Positions 52,643 to 61,621 of a stretch of 64,000 nucleotides of DNA are shown one piece after another. Positions within the stretch are counted from its first letter, which is position 1. Each line of letters opens with the position of its first letter. The notes below the pieces were generated by a model, which saw nothing but the letters and a program-made list of their open reading frames with translations, was not told where the DNA came from and did no database searches. The DNA is from Nocardioides jiangxiensis. Lineage in GTDB: Bacteria > Actinomycetota > Actinomycetes > Propionibacteriales > Nocardioidaceae. The position numbers were made by a program, and so were the translations under genes. The stretch spans positions 496,001 through 560,000 of the forward strand of contig NZ_JAUQTA010000002.1 in the NCBI RefSeq assembly GCF_030580915.1, in the 5' to 3' direction.

Positions 52643-53881
52643 GTGCGGCGAGGCATCCAGCGGCTCGCGCCGCTCCTGCTGGGCGCGCTCCTCGCTGCCG
52701 GGTGCTCCGCACCGCCTCCGGCGACCTCGCCGGCGCCGACCCCTGCCGGTCCACCGCTCGAGGAGGCGGTGAGCACGGTGCTCGCCGCGCGCTCGAAGGC
52801 GGTGCTGATGCACGACCAGCCCGCGTTCATGGAGGGCGTGGATCCCGAGAAGCCGGGCTTCCGCCGCAACCAGCTCCGGCTCTTCGCCAACCTGCAGGAG
52901 CTGCCGCTGGCCGCGTACGACGTGCAGCTGCGTGGGGTCACGGAGCTCCCCGGCGGTGCCGTCCAGGCCGAGGTCACGGTGATCACGCAGCTAGACGGCT
53001 ACGACGTCGTGCCGGTGCGCACGCCGGGGCTCTTCACGTTCCGGCGCACTGACGAGGGGACGCTCGAGCTCGATGCCGACCACGACGCCGGCTACGACGC
53101 GGACCACGACGTCGACCTGCAGCCCTGGGAGCGGACCCGCATCGAGGCGGAGGACCGCGACGGTGTGCTCGGCATCTTCGACCGCGCGAGCATCGACGAC
53201 GCCTACCAGGTGATGCGTGCGGTGCGCCGCGGGATCGACGACATCGCGCCGCTCATCCCGCTGCCGTGGTCGCACCACGTCGTCGTCTACGCGCTGAGTG
53301 ACGTGGCCCAGATGGCCTCGCTCGACGACCTGCCCGGCGGTGACCCGGAGCGGCTCGAGGGGGTCGCCTTCAGCGTTCCGGCCGGCGACGGAAACCAGGA
53401 CGTCGCCTCCGTGCGGTTCATGCTCCACCCCCGGGTGCTCGGGCGCGACGACGCCCGACGCGACCGGCTGATCCGGCACGAGCTCACGCACGTCGCGGTC
53501 GCGGACCGCGATGACCGGGTGCCGACCTGGCTCGCGGAGGGCATCGCCGAGTGGGTCTCGGTGCAGGCGGTCCCGCGCCACGAGCGGGTCATCTCGCGGG
53601 AGGCGCTGGAGATGGCCCAGGCCGGTCTCACCGCCCTGCCGCGCGACGCCGACTTCAACGACGAGCACACCGCGGCCAACTACGGCATCGCGTGGTGGGC
53701 CTGCCAGGTGGTCGCCGACCGCTTCGGCCCGGACACCGTCTGGCAACTCCTCGCCGAGATGGGCAAGGGCGGCGGCACCTCGGAGGCAGACCAGGACGGC
53801 GTCCTGCGCCGGGTGCTGGGAATGAGCGGCGCGGAGCTCGCCGCCGCGGCAGGACGCCGGATCGTGCGCACCTTCGGCTGA
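52643..53881 (+). CDS. lipoprotein with gluzincin-type HEXXH metalloprotease motif
   Basis: A protein of 412 residues. The signal peptide ends in LLAAGCSAP with Cys21 as the lipidation site. A Pro-rich linker and a beta-rich domain (about 40-170) precede a peptidase-like domain: HELTH (His279, Glu280, His283) with Glu299 in WLAEGIAEW as third zinc ligand. This suggests a membrane-anchored extracellular zinc peptidase (peptidase MA-like); no substrate is known. GTG start 3 nt after dxs. Confidence 0.8.
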   Translation: MRRGIQRLAPLLLGALLAAGCSAPPPATSPAPTPAGPPLEEAVSTVLAARSKAVLMHDQPAFMEGVDPEKPGFRRNQLRLFANLQELPLAAYDVQLRGVTELPGGAVQAEVTVITQLDGYDVVPVRTPGLFTFRRTDEGTLELDADHDAGYDADHDVDLQPWERTRIEAEDRDGVLGIFDRASIDDAYQVMRAVRRGIDDIAPLIPLPWSHHVVVYALSDVAQMASLDDLPGGDPERLEGVAFSVPAGDGNQDVASVRFMLHPRVLGRDDARRDRLIRHELTHVAVADRDDRVPTWLAEGIAEWVSVQAVPRHERVISREALEMAQAGLTALPRDADFNDEHTAANYGIAWWACQVVADRFGPDTVWQLLAEMGKGGGTSEADQDGVLRRVLGMSGAELAAAAGRRIVRTFG

Positions 53882-53885
53882 CCGC

Positions 53886-53891
53886 TAACGT
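53886..53891 (+). promoter_or_regulatory. -10 box of the APC permease gene (leaderless)
   Basis: TAACGT, 7 nt before the ATG at 53899. Confidence 0.5.
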
Positions 53892-53898
53892 CGCCTGC

Positions 53899-55386
53899 AT
53901 GAACGTCCTGCGTACCAAGTCCGTCGAGGCGTCGATCGCCGAGACCGTCGAGCCCGAGCACCAGCTGAAACGGACCCTCACCGCCCTGGACCTCACGGTC
54001 TTCGGGGTGGGTGTCGTCATCGGCGCCGGCATCTTCACCCTGACCGGTCGCGTGGCGGCCGACTACGCAGGTCCGGCCGTCGTGTTCTCGTTCCTGATCG
54101 CCGCGTTCTGCTGCGCGCTCGCCGCGCTCTGCTACGCCGAGTTCGCCTCGACCGTGCCGGTCGCCGGATCGGCGTACACCTTCTCCTACGCGACGCTCGG
54201 CGAACTCGTCGCCTGGATCATCGGCTGGGACCTGCTCCTGGAGTGCCTGCTCGGCGCGAGCGTCGTCGCGCAGGGCTGGAGCACCTACTTCGTCACGTTC
54301 CTCGGCCAGGTCGGCGTCACCTGGCCCGCCGGGCTCGGGCCCGAGGGGAGCTTCAACCTGGCGGCGTTCCTGATGGTCGCCGCGCTCGGTGCGCTCGTCT
54401 GCTACGGCATCAAGGAGAGCATGCGGGTCAACCTCGTGCTCGTCGCCGTGAAGCTCTTCATCGTCCTCTTCATCATCGTCACGGGCATCTCGCTCATCGA
54501 CCCGGGCAACTACGCGCCGTTCGTCCCGGACGCCGCCGGCACCGCGGGGGCATCGGGCGGCTGGCTGCACACGCCGCTGGTCCAGTCACTGTTCGGCATC
54601 CAGCCGCAGGTGTACGGCGTCCTCGGCATCGTCTCGGCCGCGTCCGTCGTCTTCTTCGCCTACATCGGCTTCGACGTGGTCGCGACGACGGCCGAGGAGG
54701 CCCGCCGGCCGCAGCGCGACCTGCCGATCGGCATCCTCGGCTCGCTGGCCATCTGCACGGTCCTCTACATCGCCGTGGCGCTGGTCATCACCGGCATGGT
54801 CCGGTACGACCAGATCGACCGCGAGGCGGCGCTGGCGCGGGCCTTCATCGCCCATGGCAAGGACGGCTACGCGACCCTGATCTCGGCCGGCGCCGTAGCG
54901 GGCCTCACCACGGTCGTCATGACCCTGATGATCGGTGCCGTGCGCGTGGTCTTCGCGATGAGCCGCGACGGCCTCATGCCGGAGGGGCTGGCCAGGGTCA
55001 GCGGACGCACGGGCACTCCGCTGCGGATCAGCGTGGGGATCGCGGTCATCGTGGCCCTCGTCGCCTCGCTCACGCCGATCGGGAAGCTCGAGGAGATGGT
55101 CAACATCGGCACCCTCGCGGCGTTCTCGCTCGTGTCACTGGCCGTGCCGGTCCTCCGCCGCACGCGTCCCGACCTCGAGCGCGGCTTCCGCGTGCCGCTG
55201 TCGCCGGTGCTCCCGGTGGTGGCGGCACTGGTCTGCCTCTACCTCATGCTCAACCTCAGCGGCGAGACGTGGCTGCGCTTCGGCATCTGGATGGTGCTCG
55301 GCTCCGCGATCTACGCGGCCTACGGCTACCGGCACAGCCGCGTCGGGCTCCACGACGAGCCGGCGGTGGTGGACGTGGCGCGCTGA
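53899..55386 (+). CDS. APC-family amino acid permease
   Basis: An integral membrane protein of 495 residues with 12 or more helices. LTVFGVGVVIGAGIFTLTGRVA at helix 1, YAEFASTVPVAGSAYTFSYATLGELVAW at helix 3, and FFAYIGFDVVATTAEEARRPQRDLPIGI are typical of the cationic amino acid transporter (CAT/YfnA) group. Substrate: a cationic or neutral amino acid. Predicted leaderless ATG; a strong bidirectional terminator follows. Confidence 0.92.
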   Translation: MNVLRTKSVEASIAETVEPEHQLKRTLTALDLTVFGVGVVIGAGIFTLTGRVAADYAGPAVVFSFLIAAFCCALAALCYAEFASTVPVAGSAYTFSYATLGELVAWIIGWDLLLECLLGASVVAQGWSTYFVTFLGQVGVTWPAGLGPEGSFNLAAFLMVAALGALVCYGIKESMRVNLVLVAVKLFIVLFIIVTGISLIDPGNYAPFVPDAAGTAGASGGWLHTPLVQSLFGIQPQVYGVLGIVSAASVVFFAYIGFDVVATTAEEARRPQRDLPIGILGSLAICTVLYIAVALVITGMVRYDQIDREAALARAFIAHGKDGYATLISAGAVAGLTTVVMTLMIGAVRVVFAMSRDGLMPEGLARVSGRTGTPLRISVGIAVIVALVASLTPIGKLEEMVNIGTLAAFSLVSLAVPVLRRTRPDLERGFRVPLSPVLPVVAALVCLYLMLNLSGETWLRFGIWMVLGSAIYAAYGYRHSRVGLHDEPAVVDVAR

Positions 55387-55407
55387 GCGTCTGACCGCTC
55401 AGGAAAT

Positions 55408-55449
55408 CGCCGACGCCCGCCGACCCGTGAGGGTCGGCGGGCGTCGGCG
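55408..55449. terminator. bidirectional terminator between the permease and fadJ-like genes
   Basis: A perfect 19-bp stem (55408-55426 with 55431-55449) around the loop GTGA, between convergent stops 73 bp apart. The strongest hairpin in the window. Confidence 0.92.
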
Positions 55450-55459
55450 TCTTGCTGGA

Positions 55460-57544
55460 TCAGGCGTGGAACTTCGCGCCCGTGACCTTCTCCGAAACGC
55501 CCTCGCGGTCGAGGAGCTTCGTGATGCCGCCGTTCCAGAACTGGAAGCCGGCACCCATGATCATCGCCAGGTCGATGTCCTCCGGAGCCGATGCGACGCC
55601 CTCGTCGAGCATGCGGCGGATCTCGTCGGCGAGCGCCTCGAGGACCTGGGTGCGGACCTCGTCGGTGCTCTTCACGACCGGGTTCTCCGGCGTCGTGACG
55701 AGCGCGGCGACCTCGGGGGCCACCTCACCGTCGGCGCCGTACCAGGAGCCGATCTTGGCCTCGACGACCTTCTTGAGGTTCTCCGACACGTACATGCGGT
55801 CGGGGAAGGCCCGGTGGAGGGTCTCGTTGTTGTGCAGCGCGATCGCCGGGCCGACCAGGCCGAGCAGGACGAACGGCGGCATCGGCGCGAGGCCGGCGAA
55901 CGCCGCGTCGGCGTCCTTGACCGGGGTGCCCTCGTCGACGACCTTGGCGACCTCGCCCATGAAGCGGCCGAGGAGACGGTTCACGATGAAGGAGGGGGAG
56001 TCCTTCACGAGGATGGAGGTCTTGCCGAGGCCCTTGGACGTCGCGAACGCCGTGGCGAGCGCCTCGTCGGAGGTGGTCTCGCCCTTGATGATCTCGACGA
56101 GCGGCATGACCGCGACCGGGTTGAAGAAGTGGAAGCCCACCACCCGCTCCGGGTGCTTCAGGTCGGCGGCCATCTCGGTGATGGACAGCGACGAGGTGTT
56201 GGTCGCGAAGACCGCGTTGGCCGGGGCCACCTTCTCCGCGTTCGCGAAGACCGTCTTCTTGACGCCGATCTCCTCGAAGACGGCCTCGATGATGAAGTCG
56301 GCGTCCGAGAAGGCCTTCTCGTAGTCGACCTCGGCGGTGACGAGCGCCTTGAGGCGGTTCGCCATGTCCGCGTTGATGCGGCCCTTCGCGGCCAGCTTGT
56401 CGATCTCGCCGTGGACGTAGGCGACACCCTTGTCCGCGCGCTCCTGGTCGAGGTCGGTGAGGACCACCGGCACCTTCAGGCGGCGGGCGAAGAGCAGCGC
56501 GAACTGCGAGGCCATGAGGCCGGCGCCGATGATGCCGACCTTGGTGACCTTCTGGGCCAGCGCCTTGTCCGGAGCACCGGCGGGACGCTTGGCGCGCTTC
56601 TGGACCAGGTCGAAGGAGTAGAGCGACGCGTCGAGCTCGGGGGTCTGCGCCATGTCGACCAGCGCCTGGTCCTCGAGCGCGAAGCCCTCGGCCTTCGTGT
56701 TGGTCTTCGCCGCCTCGATCAGGTCGAGCAGGCGGGTCGCCGCGACGGACTTGCCGCCGGTCTTGCCCGCAGCGACCATGCGGCCCCAGGCGACGGCGTC
56801 GTCCCAGGCCTTGCCACGGTCGACCTCGGGGCGGACGACGGCGGTCTCGCCGGTCAGCACCGAGGCGGCCCAGATGAGCGACTGCTCGAGGAAGTCGGCG
56901 CCCTGGAAGATGGCGTCGGCGAGGCCGAGGTCCTTGACCTCCTGGCCCTTGAGGACCTTGCCCTGGTTGAGCGGGTTCTCCAGCGCCACCTTCACGGCAC
57001 CGGCGGCGCCGATCAGGTTCGGGACCAGCCACGCGCCACCCCAGCCGGGGACCAGGCCGAGCATGACCTCGGGAAGGCCGGCAGCGGGGATGGAGTCGAG
57101 CACGGTGCGGTAGGTGCAGTTGAGCGCGACCTCGAAGCCACCGCCGAGGGCGAGGCCGTTGATGAAGCCGAAGGAGGGCTTGCCGCCGTCACCGAGCTTG
57201 CCGAACACGAAGTGGCCGAGCTCGGCGATCGTGCGGATCGCGTCGGCGGAGCCAGCCGCGCGGAGCGAGGTCAGGTCGGCGCCGGCGGCGAGGATGAACG
57301 GCTTGCCGGTGACACCGATCGAGGCGATCTCGTCGTCCGCGAGGGCGGCGTCGATGGCGGCGTTCAGCTCGAGCAGGGAGCCCGGGCCGAAGGTGTTGGG
57401 CTTGGTGTGGTCGAAGCCGTTGTCGAGGGTGATCAGGCCCATGACGCCGGCGGTGCCCGGCAGGGTCACCTTCCGGAGCTTGGCCTTGGTGACGACCTCG
57501 GACTCCGAGCGGAGCGCCTCGGCGCGCGTGATGACGTCGTTCAC
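55460..57544 (-). CDS. fatty-acid oxidation enzyme: enoyl-CoA hydratase/3-hydroxyacyl-CoA dehydrogenase fusion
   Basis: FadB/FadJ-type multifunctional protein of 694 residues. In the crotonase domain (about 1-190) the two catalytic glutamates are Glu138 (GGGFEVALNC) and Glu159 (GLPEVMLGLVPGWGG). The NAD-binding 3-hydroxyacyl-CoA dehydrogenase domain starts VGIIGAGLMAS near 355 and has the catalytic His in GFHFFNPV; the C-terminal domain follows. It performs steps 2 and 3 of beta-oxidation. GTG start overlapping the thiolase stop by 4 nt (GTGA), forming a fadA-fadJ operon. Confidence 0.93.
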   Translation of the reverse strand: MNDVITRAEALRSESEVVTKAKLRKVTLPGTAGVMGLITLDNGFDHTKPNTFGPGSLLELNAAIDAALADDEIASIGVTGKPFILAAGADLTSLRAAGSADAIRTIAELGHFVFGKLGDGGKPSFGFINGLALGGGFEVALNCTYRTVLDSIPAAGLPEVMLGLVPGWGGAWLVPNLIGAAGAVKVALENPLNQGKVLKGQEVKDLGLADAIFQGADFLEQSLIWAASVLTGETAVVRPEVDRGKAWDDAVAWGRMVAAGKTGGKSVAATRLLDLIEAAKTNTKAEGFALEDQALVDMAQTPELDASLYSFDLVQKRAKRPAGAPDKALAQKVTKVGIIGAGLMASQFALLFARRLKVPVVLTDLDQERADKGVAYVHGEIDKLAAKGRINADMANRLKALVTAEVDYEKAFSDADFIIEAVFEEIGVKKTVFANAEKVAPANAVFATNTSSLSITEMAADLKHPERVVGFHFFNPVAVMPLVEIIKGETTSDEALATAFATSKGLGKTSILVKDSPSFIVNRLLGRFMGEVAKVVDEGTPVKDADAAFAGLAPMPPFVLLGLVGPAIALHNNETLHRAFPDRMYVSENLKKVVEAKIGSWYGADGEVAPEVAALVTTPENPVVKSTDEVRTQVLEALADEIRRMLDEGVASAPEDIDLAMIMGAGFQFWNGGITKLLDREGVSEKVTGAKFHA

Positions 57545-58740
57545 TTCGCGTCTCCGTTCCAGTTGACGTTCTCCCAGATGACCGTGGCGCCCTGGCCGAG
57601 GCCGACGCACATGGTGGTGATGCCGTAGCGCTTGCTCGGGTCCTGCTTGAACTGCGCGGCGAGCTGGTTCATCAGGCGGACGCCGGAGGAGGCGAGCGGG
57701 TGGCCGAACGCGATGGCGCCACCGAACGGGTTGACGCGCGGGTCGTCGTCGGCGATGCCGTAGTGGTCGAGGAGCGAGAGCACCTGGACGGCGAACGCCT
57801 CGTTGATCTCGAAGGCGTCGATGTCGTCGATGGTCAGGCCGGCCTGGGCCAGCGCCTTCTCCGTCGACGGGATCGGGCCGGCACCCATGAACTCGGCCTC
57901 GATGCCCGCGAAGGCGAAGGAGACCAGGCGCATCTTCGGCTCCAGGCCGAGCTCCTTCGCAACCGGCTCGGCCGCGAGGAGGGCGGCGGTGGCGCCGTCG
58001 TTGATGCCCGCCGCGTTGCCGGCGGTGACGCGACCGTGCGAGCGGAAGGGGGTCTTCAGCTTGCCGAGCGACTCCATGGTCGTCTCGGGACGCATCGGCT
58101 CGTCGGTGGTCGCCAGGCCCCAGCCCTCCTCGGCGGAGCGGGTGGCGACGGGGACGAGGTCGGGCTGGATGATGCCGGCCTCGTACGCCGCGGCCGCCTT
58201 CTGCTGGGAGCGGACGGCGTAGGCGTCGCAGCGCTCCTTGGTGATGGCGGGGTAGCGGTCGTGCAGGTTCTCGGCCGTGTTGCCCATGGCCAGCGCCTCG
58301 GGGTCGACGAGCTTCTCCGAGATGATGCGCGGGTTCGGGTCGACGCCCTCACCCATGGGGTGGCGGCCCATGTGCTCGACGCCGCCGGCGATGACGACGT
58401 CGTACGAGCCGAAGGCGATGCCGCCCGCGGTGGTCGTGACGGCGGTCAGCGCACCGGCGCACATGCGGTCGATGGCGAAGCCGGGGACGGTCTTCGGCAG
58501 GCCCGCGAGGATGCCGGCGGTGCGGCCGAGGGTCAGGCCCTGGTCGCCGATCTGCGTCGTGGCCGCGATGGCGACCTCGTCGATGCGCTCGGGCGGCAGG
58601 TTCGGGTTGCGGCGAAGGAGCTCGCGCATGCACTTGATGACCAGGTCATCGGCACGGGTCTCGGCGTACTGGCCCTTGGACCGGCCGAACGGAGTACGAA
58701 CGCCGTCAACGAAGACGACGTCGCGGAGCTGTCGGGACAA
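57541..58740 (-). CDS. fadA: acetyl-CoA C-acyltransferase (3-ketoacyl-CoA thiolase)
   Basis: A thiolase of 399 residues for the last step of beta-oxidation. The nucleophile Cys94 (DRMCAGALTA), NEAFAV, GGAIAFGHPLASSG with the catalytic His, and CVGLGQG with the second Cys are all present. The start is a TTG at 58740 preceded by GAGGAG at good spacing, since no ATG or GTG fits before MSRQLRDVVFVDG. TAGCAT at 58777-58782 (minus strand) is a likely -10. Co-transcribed with the following fusion enzyme. Confidence 0.92.
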   Translation of the reverse strand: MSRQLRDVVFVDGVRTPFGRSKGQYAETRADDLVIKCMRELLRRNPNLPPERIDEVAIAATTQIGDQGLTLGRTAGILAGLPKTVPGFAIDRMCAGALTAVTTTAGGIAFGSYDVVIAGGVEHMGRHPMGEGVDPNPRIISEKLVDPEALAMGNTAENLHDRYPAITKERCDAYAVRSQQKAAAAYEAGIIQPDLVPVATRSAEEGWGLATTDEPMRPETTMESLGKLKTPFRSHGRVTAGNAAGINDGATAALLAAEPVAKELGLEPKMRLVSFAFAGIEAEFMGAGPIPSTEKALAQAGLTIDDIDAFEINEAFAVQVLSLLDHYGIADDDPRVNPFGGAIAFGHPLASSGVRLMNQLAAQFKQDPSKRYGITTMCVGLGQGATVIWENVNWNGDAK

Positions 58741-58873
58741 CAGGATCTCCTCGAATTGTTCGTGGGTGTCGGAACGATGCTACCCGCCAGTAACCGAACG
58801 GGGCAGGCGCAGTGCCCGAGACGTGAGCCACTAGGCTCGACGCGCAACTGAACGTACTGCGAGGAGGCGCGGA

Positions 58874-59815
58874 ATGGCAGGGTCCAACCGCTTCGTGCAC
58901 ATCGTCGACGACGTCACCGATCTCGGTGACGACCCGGTGCTCGTCGTCGCCCTCCACGGGTTCCTCGATGCCGGCAACGGCTCGGTTCTCGCGGTCGACC
59001 ACCTCGAGGCCGGCGGCGCCGGCCCGGTCGTGGCGACCTTCGACGTCGACGCCTTCCACGACTACCGCGCGCGCCGTCCGGCGATCTCCTTCGTCGAGGA
59101 CCACTACGAGTCCTACGACGCCCCGCGCCTCGTCGTCCGCGTCCAGCGCGACGTGACCGGCCGCGCCTTCCTGCTGCTGTCGGGGCCCGAGCCGGACAAC
59201 CGGTGGGAGGCGTTCGTCGGTGCGGTCCGCGAGGTGGTCGAGGCGCTCGACGTCGCCCTCGTGGTCTCCCTCGGCTCCGTGCCGATGGCGGTGCCGCACA
59301 CCCGGCCCCTCGCGGTCACCCAGCACGCCAACCGCCGCGAGCTCCTGCTGCGTGCCAACCAGTGGCGTGGCGAGCTGCGCATCCCGTCGTCCGCGCAGGC
59401 GCTGCTCGAGGTGCGGCTGGGGGAGAGCGGCCACCCGATGACCGGCTGGGTGGCGCACGTCCCGCACTACGTCCAGGGTGGCGAGTACCCCGAGGCCGCA
59501 CGGGCGCTGCTCGCCGGGGTCGAGGACTCCACGGGCCTCACCTTCGACCTGGACGCGCTGAAGGTCGCTGCCGAGCGGCGCAGCGTGGAGATCGCCGAGC
59601 ACCTCGCGGAGAACCCCGACGTCGCCGAGCTCGTCGCCGGCATGGAGCAGCAGTACGACGCGTTCCAGCGCGGCGTGGACGAGAGCCTGCTCGCGACGGA
59701 CCAGCCGATCCCGACCGGCGAGGAGCTGGGGGCGGAGTTCGAGAAGTTCCTGGCGGGGCTGGACGGGCCCGACACCACCACCGACGTTCCCGATTCCCCG
59801 GAAGGCGACGACTGA
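58874..59815 (+). CDS. PAC2-family protein
   Basis: A protein of 313 residues of the PAC2 (proteasome assembly chaperone-like) family. VLVVALHGFLDAGNGS at the N-terminus, ATFDVDAFHDYRARRP and GWVAHVPHYVQGGEYPEAARALLAG are typical. In actinobacteria its role is unknown, but the family is often linked with the proteasome/Pup region or lies alone, as here. GAGGAGG precedes the ATG; TAGGCT at 58832 is a probable -10. TGATG overlap with tesB. Confidence 0.86.
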   Translation: MAGSNRFVHIVDDVTDLGDDPVLVVALHGFLDAGNGSVLAVDHLEAGGAGPVVATFDVDAFHDYRARRPAISFVEDHYESYDAPRLVVRVQRDVTGRAFLLLSGPEPDNRWEAFVGAVREVVEALDVALVVSLGSVPMAVPHTRPLAVTQHANRRELLLRANQWRGELRIPSSAQALLEVRLGESGHPMTGWVAHVPHYVQGGEYPEAARALLAGVEDSTGLTFDLDALKVAAERRSVEIAEHLAENPDVAELVAGMEQQYDAFQRGVDESLLATDQPIPTGEELGAEFEKFLAGLDGPDTTTDVPDSPEGDD

Positions 59816-60681
59816 TGCCCACCTCCGCCGCCGAGCTGGTCGACCTGCTCGACCTCGAGACGATCGACGTCAACCTCTTCCGTGGACGCCAGCCGATCAC
59901 GTTCTTCCAGCGGGTCTTCGGCGGGCAGGTCGCGGGCCAGGCGATGATCGCCGCCGAGCGGACGGCGCCCGCGGGCATGACCATGCACTCGCTGCACAGC
60001 TACTTCCTGCGGCCCGGCGACCCCAACGTCCCGATCATCTACGACGTCGAGCGGATCCGGGACGGCTCCTCGTTCGCCACCCGCCGGGTGGAGGCGCGCC
60101 AGCACGGTCGGCCCATCTACTACCTGACCGCGAGCTTCCAGGTGCAGGAGGAGGGGCTGGACCACCAGGACGTCATGCCCCCGGTGCCCGCGCCGGAGGA
60201 CTGCCCCGCCTCGCTCGACCTCCTGCGCAAGCGCGCACCCGAGTCGTACGTCGAGGTGCTGGCGCAGGAGTGGTCCGTGCTGGACATGCGGGCGGCCGGT
60301 GACTCGCGCGCCGGCGGAGCACTCGAGGGCGATCCCGACCACCCGGCGCGCCAGCGCTTCTGGGTGCGGGTGCAGGGCGAGCTCCCGGACGACCCGATGA
60401 TCCACAAGGCGGCACTCACCTACCTCAGCGACGTCACCCTGCTGGGCACGGCGCTCGTCGTGCACGGCACGTCGTTCGCGGAGCCCGACATGCAGGCCGC
60501 CTCGCTCGACCACACGGTGTGGTTCCACCGCCCGTTCCGTGCCGACGAGTGGCTGCTCTACGACCAGGTGTCGCCGAGTGCCTCCCAGGGGCGCGGCCTG
60601 GCGATCGGGCGGCTCTTCACCGCAGACGGCCGCCTCGTGGCGAGCACCGCGCAGGAGGGCCTGATCCGGCTGCGCCGCTGA
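59815..60681 (+). CDS. tesB: acyl-CoA thioesterase II (TesB)
   Basis: A double hot-dog thioesterase of 288 residues that hydrolyses medium- and long-chain acyl-CoAs. FRGRQPITFFQRVFGGQVAGQAM (about 20-42), LHSYFLRPGDPNVPIIYDVERIRDGSSFATRRV, and ASLDHTVWFHRPFRADEWLLYDQVSPSASQGRGL are the TesB signatures, containing the catalytic Asp and Gln. Length is normal. It overlaps the PAC2 stop by one base, and sits between two fatty-acid-metabolism loci. Confidence 0.93.
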   Translation: MPTSAAELVDLLDLETIDVNLFRGRQPITFFQRVFGGQVAGQAMIAAERTAPAGMTMHSLHSYFLRPGDPNVPIIYDVERIRDGSSFATRRVEARQHGRPIYYLTASFQVQEEGLDHQDVMPPVPAPEDCPASLDLLRKRAPESYVEVLAQEWSVLDMRAAGDSRAGGALEGDPDHPARQRFWVRVQGELPDDPMIHKAALTYLSDVTLLGTALVVHGTSFAEPDMQAASLDHTVWFHRPFRADEWLLYDQVSPSASQGRGLAIGRLFTADGRLVASTAQEGLIRLRR

Positions 60682-60697
60682 CACCAGCTGACATGAA

Positions 60698-60731
60698 GAC
60701 GGCCGCGACTCCCGAGGGAGTCGCGGCCGTC
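60698..60731. terminator. bidirectional terminator between tesB and htdX-like genes
   Basis: GACGGCCGCGACTCC and GGAGTCGCGGCCGTC form a perfect 15-bp stem with a CGAG loop, between convergent stops 64 bp apart; the + strand continues with CTCGTCGTCC. Confidence 0.88.
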
Positions 60732-60745
60732 TCGTCGTCCAGCGG

Positions 60746-61621
60746 TCAGAGCGCCCGGGTACGTCCGAGCACGTGGGGCGCGCCGTTCCTCGGGTTGGTC
60801 ACCGCGAAGTCCACGCCGCCCTCGACCGGCACCGCGCCGAAGCGCACCTTGCCCGGCAGGAAGATCGGCGTCTTGAACGCCACGTCCACCCGGACGGCAT
60901 CCGGAAGTCGGGCCTCCAGCGTGGCCACTGCCTTGGACAGGGTCCACATGCCATGAGCGATGTGCCCCTTGAAGCCCAGCGCCTTGGCGGTCAGCGGGTA
61001 CAGGTGGATCGGGTTGCGGTCGCCCGACACGGCTGCATAACGGCGTCCGAGGTCCGTGGGGAGTGACCAGACGGCCCCCGTCGACTCGACATCGGCAAAC
61101 GACATGCCGGGGTCGCCGTTCTCCTTGTCACCACCGCCGACGCGGAGGTACGTGGAGGTCTCCTCCCACACGGTCTCGCCACCGACGCTGACCGTGGTCA
61201 GCATGTCGAACGCCTTGCCCTTGGTGGACTTCCGCAGGTTGGCCGCCTTCACCTCGACGTCGACCTTCTCGCCGAACGCGATCGGACGCAGCTGCGAGAT
61301 GGAGTTCTCCAGGTGGACCAGGCCCATCGCGGGATAAGGGAAGGACTGGTCGGTCAGGAGCGCCATGTGCAGCGGGAACGCCAGGTTGTGCACGTACGGC
61401 AGCGGCGCGACGTCCTTCGTCGGGAAGCCGGCGATGGCGGCGTACGGCGCGACGGCCTCGCGGGTGATCTCCAGGCCCTCGCGACGGAGCACGAGGTCGG
61501 GGAGGTCCTTCGAGGTCTTCTTCACGCCCGGGAGCTGGTTGACGCCGGGGACCGTCGGGAGGACGGCCTTCAGCATCGCACCGGCACCCGCGGTGCCCTG
61601 GATGACGCGGGTCTCGGTCAT
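60746..61621 (-). CDS. MaoC-like (R)-specific hydratase, HtdX-like
   Basis: A double hot-dog protein of 291 residues. The hydratase motif SGDRNPIHLYPLTAKALGFKGHIAHGMW (about 199-226, split) has the catalytic Asp201 and His206. It resembles HtdX of mycobacteria, a 3-hydroxyacyl-thioester dehydratase. It follows the FabG4-like gene with a TGATG one-base overlap, in the same order as mycobacterial fabG4-htdX (Rv0242c-Rv0241c). Terminates at the hairpin shared with tesB. Confidence 0.88.
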   Translation of the reverse strand: MTETRVIQGTAGAGAMLKAVLPTVPGVNQLPGVKKTSKDLPDLVLRREGLEITREAVAPYAAIAGFPTKDVAPLPYVHNLAFPLHMALLTDQSFPYPAMGLVHLENSISQLRPIAFGEKVDVEVKAANLRKSTKGKAFDMLTTVSVGGETVWEETSTYLRVGGGDKENGDPGMSFADVESTGAVWSLPTDLGRRYAAVSGDRNPIHLYPLTAKALGFKGHIAHGMWTLSKAVATLEARLPDAVRVDVAFKTPIFLPGKVRFGAVPVEGGVDFAVTNPRNGAPHVLGRTRAL

